Numbered from the stretch's first letter, positions 46,166-57,142 are shown. The stretch is 64,000 bases of DNA from Neocallimastix lanati (nom. inval.) (GCA_016946835.1 JACVTC010000030.1:375001-439000), one strand, 5' to 3'. Numbers and translations: made by a program. Notes: generated by a model from the letters alone, not told the origin.

Positions 46166-48610
46166 ATGGACAACTATTATCAAGAAAATCCTACTTTTAA
46201 GGACGGTTTTGCTGGTGATCGTCGATTCTTTAAAGGATTTCTAGCTAAAATGGAACTTATTTTTATGATTCAACCAGAAAGATTTGCAAACGATGAAGCT
46301 AAAGTAATCTATATCATTTCTCGTTTGTATGGAAACGCCATGAATTGGGCTGCTACTCTCATTGAAAATCAAGATCCTTGTCTCCTTAATTATAATCAAT
46401 TCATTGCAAGACTAAAATCAGTATTTGGAAGTTATGATTCTACCTTTATTGCCAACCAGAAATTAAGAACAATCAAACAAAAACGAATTGGTGAAGTCAG
46501 AAATTATATTTTAGAATTTAATAAATACGCCGATGAATCTTCTTGGAATGAAGAAGCCAAGATGGACGCCTTTCTTGCCGGTCTACATGACCATATTGCT
46601 ACTAGAATTTTAGAAATGTTTCCTGGACCTCAAACCCTCTTTGCTATGCAAACAATTGCATCGAGAATCGATAATCGTATTTCTACTCACAGACAATTCT
46701 CCAATCTTCAAGGTCAAAATTCAAATAATAGTACTAATAATAAAAATAAAAAAGGCAAAAAATCATTCTTTTTCCAAAAGCAATTTAAATCCAAACCTCA
46801 TGGACCTCTATCTCAAGAAGAAAAAGAAAGAAGAAGAAGAGAAAATCTTTGTTTGTATTGTGGATCCTCTGAACATTCTCTCGACAATTGTCCACTTAAA
46901 AATAAATATAAAAATAAAAATAAACCTTCATCAAGTAGCACTTATGTTTCTAATCCCGAATCAAAACCTATTTCTAGACCTAGAGTTTCTAACTCAAATC
47001 TTCCTATTTACGAATTTTCTTTGAGTATTGATAATACAAATTCTACTGCTAAAATTCTTCTCGATACTGGTTCTCAAATCAATTTAATGGATATCTACTA
47101 TATTAAAGAAAATAATATCCCGTATTCAACTAAAACTAATTTCCCTAAGGTATCTGGCATCGGTGGAAAGCAAACTATTCTTGGTAAAACTCTTCCTATT
47201 TCCATCACTTATAAAAATCACAAATGTAAAACTCAATTCTATGTGGTTGACCTTCCTTCTTATTGTGCTATTTTAGGTTTCGAATGGATTTCTACTCACA
47301 ATCTCGACATTGACTTCAAAAATAAAGTTTTAAGATTTAATTCCAATTATTGCGTTGAAAATTGTTTAATCATCCCTAACTCCTTTACTTCTTATGTTCC
47401 TTTAAATACTACTAAACAAAATGATAAAAATGAAAATGAAGAAATCAATAATAAAATAAGCAAATCATTACCAAAAAAATTACTTCCCTTTATAGACACT
47501 TTCAGTAAAATATACACTAATGAATCACCTCCTTATTGTCCTTTTGATAGCGAGATTAAACTCAAACAAAATGAAAAACTTCATTATGATCCAATCTACC
47601 CCTTAACTGAAAAAGAATCTCTAGCTTCGAAGAAATATATTAAAGAAAATGAAGACAAAAAATTTATTAGAAAATCTAAATCTCCAGCTGCTGCTTCTGT
47701 TTTAATTGTTCCCAAGAAAGACCTAAATGATCTCTTTCGTATTCATAAACCACCCTCCGATTTCTTTTCTGATAAAGGTTCTCAATTCACTTCAAAATTT
47801 TGGTCAGCTATTTGTAAATCTTTCAATATCACAACAAAACTTGCTTCTCCCTTCCATCACCAAACCAATGGTTTAACGGAGAGGGTGAACTCCGTTATTG
47901 AACAATACTTAAGATGTTATTCAAACTTTAAAGGTTCTGATTGGTATAATTTTTTATTCCTAGCAGAATTCAGTTATAATAATTCAATTCAAGAATCAAT
48001 TAAGCACTCACCTTTTTATGCAAACTATGGATATAATCCAAGATATTCACCATCAATTCCAAACAGTACAGATGTTCCTAGAGCTGATGAATTTACAAAA
48101 GACCTTTCAGAATTATTCAAAACACTTAATGGAAATTTACAACAAACAAGAAAAAAGCAAGAAGAATTCGCAAACAAACATCGTATTGAAGCTCCAAATT
48201 TTAAACCTGGTGATAAAGTGTGGATTAATAGTTCACTTATAATTCATAATGGAAATAAAAAACTTAAACCCAGAAAACTTGGTCCATATAAAATCATTAA
48301 GAAAATTTCTCCCGTTTCATATAAGTTAGACTTACCAAAAGAAATCAGAATCCATCCTGTAATACATGTTTCTGAACTTGAACCATTTTATGAAGATCAC
48401 TTTGGACGAAAGAAAGAACCACCACCACCGATAATTATTGACAATGAAGAAGAATACGAAGTTGAAAAAATTCTTGATAAAAGGAAACATTATGACAAAA
48501 CCCAATATCTTATTAAATGGAAAGGTTATCCTTTATCTGAAGCATCTTGGGAACCCGAAGAAAATTTAAATTGCTCTAAACTCTTAAAAGAATTTAACAA
48601 AAATAACTAA
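46166..48610 (+). CDS. element C Gag-protease-truncated integrase-chromodomain fusion
   Basis: 814 residues in one frame. Gag occupies about 1-215, with a basic region and zinc knuckle C229-X2-C232-X4-H237-X4-C242. Protease D300-T-G-S. About 440-527 is the RT N-terminal lead-in (Y-P-L-T-E-K-E-S, then S-V-L-I-V-P-K-K). At about residue 528 the sequence jumps, still in frame, to the integrase core: D536, then E572 (35-residue spacing). RT palm, RNase H, the integrase zinc domain and the first catalytic Asp are missing. The C-terminus (about 760-812) is a good chromodomain (Y-L-I-K-W-K-G-Y, S-W-E-P-E-E-N-L), which in chromoviruses directs integration to heterochromatin. The frame is otherwise intact, so the deletion derivative may still make Gag and protease. 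It cannot reverse transcribe itself. Confidence 0.92.
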   Translation: MDNYYQENPTFKDGFAGDRRFFKGFLAKMELIFMIQPERFANDEAKVIYIISRLYGNAMNWAATLIENQDPCLLNYNQFIARLKSVFGSYDSTFIANQKLRTIKQKRIGEVRNYILEFNKYADESSWNEEAKMDAFLAGLHDHIATRILEMFPGPQTLFAMQTIASRIDNRISTHRQFSNLQGQNSNNSTNNKNKKGKKSFFFQKQFKSKPHGPLSQEEKERRRRENLCLYCGSSEHSLDNCPLKNKYKNKNKPSSSSTYVSNPESKPISRPRVSNSNLPIYEFSLSIDNTNSTAKILLDTGSQINLMDIYYIKENNIPYSTKTNFPKVSGIGGKQTILGKTLPISITYKNHKCKTQFYVVDLPSYCAILGFEWISTHNLDIDFKNKVLRFNSNYCVENCLIIPNSFTSYVPLNTTKQNDKNENEEINNKISKSLPKKLLPFIDTFSKIYTNESPPYCPFDSEIKLKQNEKLHYDPIYPLTEKESLASKKYIKENEDKKFIRKSKSPAAASVLIVPKKDLNDLFRIHKPPSDFFSDKGSQFTSKFWSAICKSFNITTKLASPFHHQTNGLTERVNSVIEQYLRCYSNFKGSDWYNFLFLAEFSYNNSIQESIKHSPFYANYGYNPRYSPSIPNSTDVPRADEFTKDLSELFKTLNGNLQQTRKKQEEFANKHRIEAPNFKPGDKVWINSSLIIHNGNKKLKPRKLGPYKIIKKISPVSYKLDLPKEIRIHPVIHVSELEPFYEDHFGRKKEPPPPIIIDNEEEYEVEKILDKRKHYDKTQYLIKWKGYPLSEASWEPEENLNCSKLLKEFNKNN

Positions 48611-48938
48611 AATTAAAACTTGAAAATGAATCTTTACTTTATTAATATCAAACTTATATTAATTTATTAATATCAATATTACTAAATATTATTTTATATT
48701 ATTAAATATTATTAATATTCATGTATTCTTATTATATATTATATTCATGTAACTTTATTAATATCATGTAATTTTATTCAAAAAAGTTCGTACTATAAAA
48801 TGGTTAATTAATTATTTTTATTTTATTATATTTTATTTTATTTTAATTTAGTTTAGTTTAGTTTAGTTTGCTTAATTTTAGTATAAGTTATGCCTAACTG
48901 TTAGATTCGTCTGGTATCCGAATCCTGGAGGCGGACCA
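48611..48938 (+). other. element C 3' non-coding region and PPT
   Basis: AT-rich, with a tttagtttagtttag repeat near 48847. ggaggcggacca directly precedes the LTR and serves as the likely polypurine tract. Confidence 0.7.
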
Positions 48939-49583
48939 TGTAACGAAATCTTCAGTTAGTAAAATTAGAACTTTGGTTCAATGGTTAGTTATACTGACCA
49001 TGACCAATACTTCATGGGTTCGACTCACACCTCAACCCATTTTGCATTAATAATTATTTTATTAATTATTTTATTAATTATTAATAATATCTTCTTGAAT
49101 ATTCTTTCTGTATAAAATTATAGAAAGTTAAAGATTCTTTCGGTTCGTAATTCAACCGAAATGAATTTAGAAATTCTTATTATATAAATTATTTTATTCT
49201 TTTTTGATAAGATTCATTTTCATCAATTAAAATCTATATTCTAGAAACTTTACATTATTAATTATTACAAACATATTTCTAAATATTTCTTTAAAATTAT
49301 TTTTACATGTTAAAACTGTTTTTCCGTTAAAAGTATAAATAGTGCGAACTTCACGAATGGAAATATTTTTCTTCGTGCTTTTATTAATAATAATTAACGT
49401 ATAAGTAATTCGAAATATTACCTTGTTGATTAATATTAATAATTATTTTAAATTTTATAATTAATAAAAAATATTTCTAATAAAACGAATTATTTATACA
49501 GATAGTGTAAACCTATTGAGTTTTCTTCTTTTGTGTGTTTCTATACCCCGTCCCGCCGTTACAATAGAAGCACCTCCGTTACA
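48939..49583 (+). repeat. element C 3' LTR (undisturbed)
   Basis: 645 bp, tgtaacgaaatc to ccgttaca. It includes the uninterrupted cttcagttagtaaaatt that is the empty target site of A1/A2, and the same tRNA-like A/B box stretch as the 5' LTR. Confidence 0.9.
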
Positions 49584-49747
49584 ATTATAAATAAATTTTT
49601 ATTAAACTAAACATTTAAATATTTATTATTATTATTATATATCTATATAGTATATTACTATATAGACATATCGACTTAGTGAATATTTTTATTAAAACAT
49701 ATTATTTTATTTAAATTTAAATTATAAATTATATCAAAATCTTAACA
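49584..49747 (+). repeat. element D 5' LTR, right part
   Basis: Resumes with attat (target copy) and matches 55881-56044 to the terminal cttaaca. Confidence 0.9.
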
Positions 49748-49781
49748 ATAACCTTACCCTAGTTTTAGTTGCTACCTTGAT

Positions 49782-50855
49782 ATGTCTTACTATACGAACG
49801 TCTGGGCTAGTTCAATACCTGACATTGCCCCAATGTCAGAAGTTAATAAGTTAAGGTCTGACGCCCAAGTTACCGTATCAGAATTAGCTTCTTCTGTTAA
49901 TGATAGCTTTTTATTAAAAGAAGATTTTAATAAATATAATCAAGACTTACAGAAAAAACTCTATACACTTAATAGAGATAATAAAAATATTATTAATCAA
50001 CTTTCTAATTTAACTAAAATATTCAATGAAAAATTAGATATAAAAATTAGTACCAATGATGATCCCTCTTCTAGCCAATCTGTACCACAAAATCAAGATG
50101 ATAACGCCTCTATTTCTACCAGACGTGATGCAGACAATGATGTCATCATGAAAAATAGTTATTCTAATAATTTGCAACAAGTACCTGAACCTGGATTCTT
50201 CTCAGGTAACACTACTGACACTGATTTATTCTGTCAATTATGTGAAGATACTTTCTCAACTTATCCCAACTTAGGTTTACCAGAAGAAGTAAAAATAAAC
50301 TTTGTTAAATCTCGTTTGAGAGACAGCGCAAGAAATTGGTATATTGCTACCTATAACGAGAACAATCGTCCAGGAACACTAAAGAAATTATTAAGTGATA
50401 TAAAGAAAACTTTTACGAATGTTGCAAGTAAAAAATTGGCTAAGATCCAGTTAGTAAAATTAAAACATTCGTATGGTAAAATAAATAATTATATAGAAAA
50501 GTTCAGAACGTTAACTACTGGTCTGTCTTGGGATGAAGAAGCTTTAGTCTTATTTTTCTATAATGGACTTCACCCAAAGTTCCAAGAAGAAATAGATAAA
50601 ATGAAAGAATTCCCCACAAAGCTTGGTGATATTTATACCAAGTGTATCTTATTTGAAAATAATATTAATAGTAAGGACCAATTAAAAAATAATAATGGTA
50701 ATAAAAATTTAAAAAAGAAACATTCAAGCCCACACGTAAACAATAACAAGAATTATAATAATAATAATTATTATACTAAAAATAAAACAAGCAATAATTA
50801 TTTTAATAATAATAACTATAATAATAATAATCAAAATATTAATCAAAAAAACTAA
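49782..50855 (+). CDS. gag: element D Gag
   Basis: 357 residues, starting only 34 nt after the 5' LTR. Residues about 55-80 look coiled-coil-like, and about 130-300 is a gypsy capsid region (A-R-N-W-Y, L-S-W-D-E-E-A-L). The C-terminal 50 residues are Asn/Tyr/Lys-rich. No CCHC zinc knuckle is present, so RNA binding probably rests on the basic Asn-rich tail. The frame ends with caa aaa aac taa, carrying the frameshift heptamer. Confidence 0.9.
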   Translation: MSYYTNVWASSIPDIAPMSEVNKLRSDAQVTVSELASSVNDSFLLKEDFNKYNQDLQKKLYTLNRDNKNIINQLSNLTKIFNEKLDIKISTNDDPSSSQSVPQNQDDNASISTRRDADNDVIMKNSYSNNLQQVPEPGFFSGNTTDTDLFCQLCEDTFSTYPNLGLPEEVKINFVKSRLRDSARNWYIATYNENNRPGTLKKLLSDIKKTFTNVASKKLAKIQLVKLKHSYGKINNYIEKFRTLTTGLSWDEEALVLFFYNGLHPKFQEEIDKMKEFPTKLGDIYTKCILFENNINSKDQLKNNNGNKNLKKKHSSPHVNNNKNYNNNNYYTKNKTSNNYFNNNNYNNNNQNINQKN

Positions 50856-51598
50856 TTGATGGGCTTCAAAAGGAGTCCAGAACATCAAAAAATTTAAAAA
50901 CAATTTATTATAATTTTCCTACACTTGATTCAATCAATGAATCAAATCTCCCATCTACATTCCTTTTATTCAAATCTTATATTCCTATTAAATTCTTAAA
51001 TAATTTTTCAATTAAAAATGAAAAAATTCAAAAATTAACTTCTGAATCTATGTTAGATTCAGGATCCTTTTGCAATTTTATCACAGAAAAATTAGCAAAT
51101 AAATTAAAACTAAATATTCAAAAAACAAAAAATAAAATCCTAGTTAAAGGTATTTCAGGCAGAACTACCAAATTAGATCAATTTGTTTGGTTAAATTTTC
51201 AAATTAAATTTTTTAAAAATAATAAATTTTATTTTCAAGATTTTAAAGAAAAATTTTTAATTTCAAATTGTATTCCAACTGATTTACTTTTTGGAAATCA
51301 GTTTATTAGGAAATTCAAAATACATTACAATTATAAAAATAATACCTTATATTCTTATTTAAATTATAATTCTTTAAATAATCATAAAAATAAATCCATA
51401 AAACATAAGGAAAATAATTTTTATTTAAACTCGTTGAAAAGAAAAATTTTTAAAGATAAATTTTTTAAAAGAAAAATAAAAAATAAATTTTATTATAAAA
51501 ATTTTTCAAAAAATCGACCAAAAAATAATTCAAAAAATATCTCCAAAAAATTTAATTTAAAAAAAATTAAAAAATTTTTCAAAAAATCCAAAGTTTAA
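50843..51598 (+). CDS. element D protease
   Basis: The frame opens at 50843 and has its first ATG at 51050, which sits immediately before the active-site motif L-D-S-G-S; an ATG there would remove the natural N-terminus, so entry by frameshift from gag is more likely. Downstream are I-K-G-I-S-G-R-T-T, and L-L-F-G-N-Q-F-I near the end of the fold. The C-terminal 70 residues are Lys/Asn/Phe-rich and low-complexity. The frame ends at 51598, overlapping the pol frame by 38 nt. Confidence 0.8.
   Translation, partial: SKKLIDGLQKESRTSKNLKTIYYNFPTLDSINESNLPSTFLLFKSYIPIKFLNNFSIKNEKIQKLTSESMLDSGSFCNFITEKLANKLKLNIQKTKNKILVKGISGRTTKLDQFVWLNFQIKFFKNNKFYFQDFKEKFLISNCIPTDLLFGNQFIRKFKIHYNYKNNTLYSYLNYNSLNNHKNKSIKHKENNFYLNSLKRKIFKDKFFKRKIKNKFYYKNFSKNRPKNNSKNISKKFNLKKIKKFFKKSKV
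50846..50879 (+). promoter_or_regulatory. element D gag-protease -1 frameshift signal
   Basis: The slippery heptamer A AAA AAC (50846-50852) lies in the gag reading phase, directly before the gag stop. After a 7-nt spacer (taattga), tgggct (50860-50865) pairs with agtcca (50874-50879, one G-U) around an 8-nt loop. The protease frame is -1 to gag and opens at 50843, so the overlap is just long enough. This heptamer is used at known retroviral gag-pro sites. No convincing pseudoknot partner was found. Confidence 0.78.
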
Positions 51599-54500
51599 TA
51601 AATATAAAAATTCTATTAATAAAAATTCTAAAATTTATGTATATGTAAAATATTTAAATAAATCTAAAAGTAAATTTTCTTCCAAAAAATTTAACAAAAA
51701 TCATCGAGATTTATATAATAATAAAAAAGAATTTAGTTATAATTTTTTAATATATTGTTTTCTTTCAACTAAAGATAAAGTTGAAATTGAAAATGAGGAA
51801 CCAAAAATAGAAGAAATTCCTCATCAATATCAAGATTTAGCAATCGTATTTAGCAAAAAAGAGGCAGATAAATTACCTCCTCACCGTTTAACCGACTGTA
51901 AGATTGTTTTAGAAAAAGACGCTACGCTCCATTACGGCCCAATTTATCCATTAACTGAAGAAGAATCACAAGTTCTTAAGGACTATATAAAAGAAAATTT
52001 AGAAAAAGGATTTATTAGACCATCAGAATCTCCTGCTGGATATCCTGTCCTTTTTCAAAAGAAAAAAGATGGTTCCCTTCGGTTATGTGTAGACTATAAA
52101 AAATTAAATGCAGTAACTATTAGAAATTCATATCCTCTCCCTCTAATAACAGATATAATAGAAAAAGTAAAGGGAGCAAAATATTTTACGAAATTGGATT
52201 TACGTTCTGCTTATAATTTAATAAGAATTAAAGAAGGTGATGAATATAAAATTGCGTTTAGAACTAAATATGGTCATTATGAATATTTAGTTATACCGTT
52301 TGGATTAAAAAATGCACCTGCCACTTTCCAATCATTTATTAACTCTATTCTTAGACCATACTTGGAAAAATGTGTAATCTTATATTTAGATGATATTTTA
52401 ATTTATTCCAAAGATTTAGAGGAACATCATAATCAAGTCAGAAACGTCCTTCAAACTTTAATTAATAATAATTTATATGCAAAATTAGAAAAATGTGAAT
52501 TTGACCAGAATAAAGTTGAATTTTTAGGTTACATTTTATCTGGTGATGGTGTATCTACTGACCCAAAGAAAATTAAATCTATAGAAGAGTGGCCAAGGCC
52601 AGAGAATTTAAAAGATGTTCAAAGATTTATTGGCCTATGTAATTACTATAGAAGATTTGTTAAAGATTTTGCAAAAATTGCAAAACCTTTACATAATTTA
52701 ACAAGAAAGAATATTAAATTTTTATGGACGAATGAATGTGAATATGCTTTTAAGGAATTAAAGAAAAAATTAATTACTTCTCCAATTCTACTTCATCCTG
52801 ATATTACAAAACCTTTTATAGTAGAATGTGATGCAAGTAATTATGCTATTGGTGCTGTTCTATCTCAAAGAGATAAAGATAATAATTTACATCCAGTAGC
52901 ATATTATTCTAGAAGTTTACTAAACGCCGAAATAAATTATACAATTACTGACAAAGAACTACTCGCTATAAGGGATGCTTTTATTGCTTGGAGACATCTA
53001 CTCCTTGGTACTAAATACCAAATCACTGTTTATACGGATCATAGGAACTTAATATACACATTAGGAGGAAAGGTTGCAAATCAAAGACAACACAGATGGT
53101 ACCTTTTCTTCCAAGAATATAATTTCATAATAAAGTATAGACAGGGAAACAAAAACGGAAAACCTGACAGTCTATCTAGAAGACCTGACTATATTAAAAA
53201 CAACACTGAAGAAAAACCTGAAAATATTTTAGACATTAAAAATGTTAAAGAAATTCCATGTTTTGTTAGTATTGTAAGTGACCTTTTAGAAAGAATTATT
53301 GATGCTACCAAGTCTGACGCTACAGCTGAGGATATTCGACTTTACTTTAGTCCTCAAAATGTAAAAAATGATATGTCTTATAAGCCCTTTAGAAAAATGG
53401 AAAAGTTTAAATTAAAGGACAATTTAATATTTTATAATAATCTAGTCTATATTCCTGAAGTTCTCCGATTAGAAATATTAACAAAATATCATGAAAAGCC
53501 CGCAGCCGGTCATTTAGGAATTAGAAGAACTTTAGAGTTAATAACAAGAAACTTTTGGTGGCCTAAAATAAAAGAAGATGTGACCAAATATGTAAACTCT
53601 TGTCAATCCTGTGCAAGAAACAAAATAAATAGGCACAGAAAATATGGTCTTCTACAACCTTTGGATACTCCCGAAAGACCTTGGAAATCTATTGAAATAG
53701 ACTTTTTATGCGGTCTTCCTGATTCTAAAGGATATACAGTTATTATGGTAGTTGTCGATCGTTTTTCTAAAATGATCCACTTAATTCCCTTTAAACAAAT
53801 ACCTGATGCAAAACAAACTGCTAAGGCCTTTATGAATAATATCTTTAAACTACATGGTTTACCTCAAGATATTTATACAGACAGAGGATCACAATTTACA
53901 AGTGCTCTTTGGAATGAATTTATGCACTTATTAAAAATTAAAAATAATATAGCTACCACAGATCATCATGAAACCGTCGGACAAGTTGAAAGATGTAACT
54001 CTTTTATTGAACAATATCTCAGGGCTTATTCAAGAGCTTATTATCATGATGACTGGATAGATTGGATCTACCTTGCAGAATTTGCATATAATAATTCGGT
54101 TAACGAATCTACTAAGGAAACACCTTTCTTTATAAATTATGGGTTCCATCCTTCCATGGACGAATTCTTTTTATTACCTCAAATGGATACTAATTTTAAA
54201 TATATAAAAGATGTAAATACTAGTTTTAATCACATTAAAGACGTCTTACTACGTTCCAAAGAATTATATAAAAGGCATGCTGATAAGAAAAGATTAGAAC
54301 CTCCTGTTTTTAAAGAAGGTGACTTAGTATGGGTTCAAAGTCCTCCTTCTCTTAATATCGAAGATTATTCTAAATTATCACCTTGTAAGTACGGACCCTA
54401 TAAAGTACTTGAAGCTTTAGATAATAATAATTATAAAATAGATTTAAAAAGATCTCCTTTCCCTAAACACCATCCAATATTCCATATATCTGAGCTCGAG

Positions 54501-54746
54501 CCTTTCATTCCTACTCCTCCAGAATATAGAAAAAGAAGATCTCATAATGAATCTATTAAGGATATTATAGAAATAGCAGGATTTAGGACCAATTATAAGA
54601 AAAAATGTTATGAATATCGTGTAAGGTATAAATATAAAAATTCATATGATTGGGTTCCTTCAGAAGAAGTTGAAAATAACCCAAGAAATCAAGAGATTTA
54701 TTTATTATATTTAAAGAATGGAAGGAAGCTTACTTCGATAGCTTAT

Positions 54747-54752
<6 letters not shown>
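51561..54752 (+). CDS. pol: element D Pol (RT, RNase H, integrase, chromodomain-like tail)
   Basis: The frame is open from 51561. A start at 52194 would be TTG inside the RT motif K-L-D-L-R-S-A-Y, so it is not a real start. In order: lead-in Y-P-L-T-E-E-E-S; RT with L-C-V-D-Y-K-K-L-N, V-I-P-F-G-L and Y-L-D-D (52383-52394); RNase H with E-C-D-A-S and Y-T-D-H; an integrase H-H-C-C zinc domain near 53490-53630; catalytic Asp at 53700 and 53880 and Glu at 53988 (35-residue spacing); then a degenerate chromodomain (Y-E-Y-R-V-R-Y-K-Y-K, D-W-V-P-S-E-E-V) ending A-Y-N. Relative to protease this frame is +1. That is either a +1 frameshift or a one-base indel in the A/T-rich overlap. Confidence 0.9.
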
Positions 54753-54795
<43 letters not shown>

Positions 54796-55332
54796 GGAAA
54801 ATTTATTTTTTATTATTAATTTTTTAACTTTTACTTTATTATTATCTTTTTTTAGTTAATTTTAATTTATCAAAATTTCAAAATTTCAAAATTCAAAAAA
54901 TATAGCTATATTACACTCTTAACAATCAATTTATAATTCAATATAATCAAAATTTTATAAATTAATGTAATTTTCATTTTTTTAAAATTTAATGCAACAA
55001 ATTAAAAAGTTAATTGAAATTAAAATTTCAAAATTTCAATTTCAAAAATTCTAAATCAAATCCATTCAAAAATGGTACCATTATATTCACAACCATCAAT
55101 TTTATTAACTAAATTTTAATTTTACTAAATTTTAGAAATTTCAAAATTTCAATGAAATGGTCACTTGAAATGGGGTTTTTATAAAAATTTAAAAGGACTC
55201 AAGTGACCTTCTTCCTTTGAAATTAAAAAATTTTTTAATTTATGAAATTTCAAAATTTTTTTTAATAAAAAATTTAGACCTCCATATCGTTACACAAAAA
55301 TCGTCTTGAATCCGATTTTTATGGGAGGGCGT
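54753..55332 (+). other. element D 3' non-coding region and PPT
   Basis: Poly-A of about 40 right after the stop, then AT-rich sequence with repeated aaaatttcaaaatttc. atgggagggcgt before the LTR is the likely polypurine tract. Confidence 0.75.
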
Positions 55333-56044
55333 TGTTGAAATTATAACTGAATTGAAATCTCAATTTCAGTTATTTACATTTCAATAATTAAAAATATTAT
55401 TTATTTAATTATAAATAATATATATATTTAAATAATTAATAATTAATATAAATTCTTGTTTAATATTTAAAGGGTTATCTTAGGCCTAATAATTCTGAGA
55501 ATATTAATAAATAAGGTTTATATTAACAATTAATTTCAATGATACATTTGACGTCACGTGTATTTTATTTATATTATGTTTTTATATATGTTTACAACAT
55601 ATCTATATTAAATTCAATTATTCAAATTAATTATATAATTAAATTTATCCTTATATTTTATTATTATTTATATTACTATATTATTACTATCCTATAATTA
55701 AATATTATTATTATGTAACTTACAAAGTATAAAAGAAAGATGTAAAAATCTATCTTTTATGTTCTTTGTAAGGTTATTGTAAAATTACCTTAATAGTAAT
55801 ATATTATAGATATTTTATTATTAAATAGAATCAATAAATTTAAAATCAAATTAATTTGATAATTCTAATTATCAAAGTTTATTATAAATAAATTTTTATT
55901 AAACTAAACATTTAAATATTTATTATTATTATTATATATCTATATAGTATATTACTATATAGACATATCGACTTAGTGAATATTTTTATTAAAACATATT
56001 ATTTTATTTAAATTTAAATTATAAATTATATCAAAATCTTAACA
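55333..56044 (+). repeat. element D 3' LTR
   Basis: 712 bp, tgttgaaattataact to atcttaaca, followed by the target copy actaa. It carries the 54-bp palindrome at 55719-55772 in the opposite orientation to the 5' LTR. Confidence 0.92.
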
Positions 56045-56049
56045 ACTAA

Positions 56050-57137
56050 CCTACATTTTTTACCTAAATCTTATTTTTATAGTGGTATCATAACAAAATT
56101 TGATTTATACCTAATATTCTTAATCTACAAAAATTAAATTTTGCAGAAGTGAATAAAAGGATAAATACTGAATAAAAATTGATTTAAGGAATTTAAAAAA
56201 AATAAATATGTTTTATTATTAAACACAAAAATGTTTTATTAAAAAAAATTTATTTTTATTTTAATATTAATCTTTATTTATTTAATAATTAATTTTATTT
56301 AAATTAATAAAATAATTGTTAAAACTAATAAAATAATAAAATGAAATATTTATTATTTATACTAATTTATTTTAAATTTTAATAATAAAATTGATTATTA
56401 ATAACTAATAAAATATTTATAATAATTTATTAACTAATTAATAATCATAAAAAAAATTGATTATTAAAACTAATAAAATATTTATAATAATTTATTAAAT
56501 AATTAATAATCATACTTTTTGATTATTAAAACTAATAAAATATTTATAATAATTTATTAACTAATTAATAATAAAGAATAATTTATAAGAAATATTTACA
56601 TGTTTTTATATTTTTCTTTGATTTTAAACTATTTACATTAAAAATAATAAAATTAATAAAAGAGAAATAAAGAATAATTTATTATTAAATTAAACAATAT
56701 TTACAATTAAAATGTTGATAAAGATGAGTTTTAAAATGTTATTTTAATTACAATTTGTTTATAAAAGTTGAGTTATAAAATAAATAAAATAATCATTATT
56801 TTAAATAAAAGTAACTTAAAAAATTATTAACTATCTAATTTTAATTTTGCGATGTTTATAAGTTTGTTTATTTGTTATTTATAATTTATTAAATTTGTTT
56901 ATTATTTTGTTTATTTGTAGTCTTAGAAAAATATTATTTATTAATTTATTTTAGTTTTTAATTAAAATTATTAATGATTAATTAAATTATTATTATTTTA
57001 TTTTAATTATTTTTATTTAATTAATTTTTCTTAAATATGGATTTAATTTTTTGTTTAGAATGGATTAATTTTTGGGTTAAGTTAGACAGAATTTGTTTTT
57101 TTATTATTTATTTTAATTTAATAATTTTGTTATTTAT
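56050..57137. other. AT-rich spacer
   Basis: No gene. Three tandem units of about 62-66 bp (ttgattattaaaactaata...) at about 56391-56575. gtggtatcataac near 56092 resembles a copia-type primer site but has no LTR partner. Confidence 0.6.
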
Positions 57138-57142
57138 CAAAT

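Larger units (their letters stand above)
27591..49583 (+). mobile_element. element C: gypsy chromovirus, internally deleted, inserted in D
   Basis: LTRs (t/c)gtaacgaaatc...ccgttaca of about 645 bp with complementary ends (gtaacg/cgttac). TSD attat is at 27586-27590 and 49584-49588. The 5' LTR is split by elements A1 and A2: 27591-27608 and 43666-44292. The internal part is 44293-48938. The undisturbed 3' LTR (cttcagttagtaaaatt at 48951) shows the empty target of A. Its single frame lacks RT and RNase H, so it must depend on other elements for mobility. Confidence 0.9.
27046..56044 (+). mobile_element. element D: gypsy retrotransposon, outermost of the nest
   Basis: LTRs TGTTGAAATT...CTTAACA of about 704 and 712 bp are flanked by the 5-bp duplication actaa (27041-27045 and 56045-56049). 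The 5' LTR is split: 27046-27590 and 49584-49747, with element C (27591-49583) between. The internal region 49748-55332 holds gag, protease and pol. C was inserted after D, because its target duplication attat lies within D LTR sequence. Confidence 0.92.

Noticed and set aside
46029-46244. 71-codon frame overlapping the start of C gag
   Set aside because: Wrong frame relative to the strongly supported Gag and without motifs.
52194-54752. Pol of D starting at 52194
   Set aside because: That codon is TTG within the conserved RT motif K-L-D-L; the same frame is open back to 51561 and holds essential RT residues.
56088-56105. Copia-type primer site (gtggtatcataac) after D
   Set aside because: No LTR ends directly before it and no element body follows.
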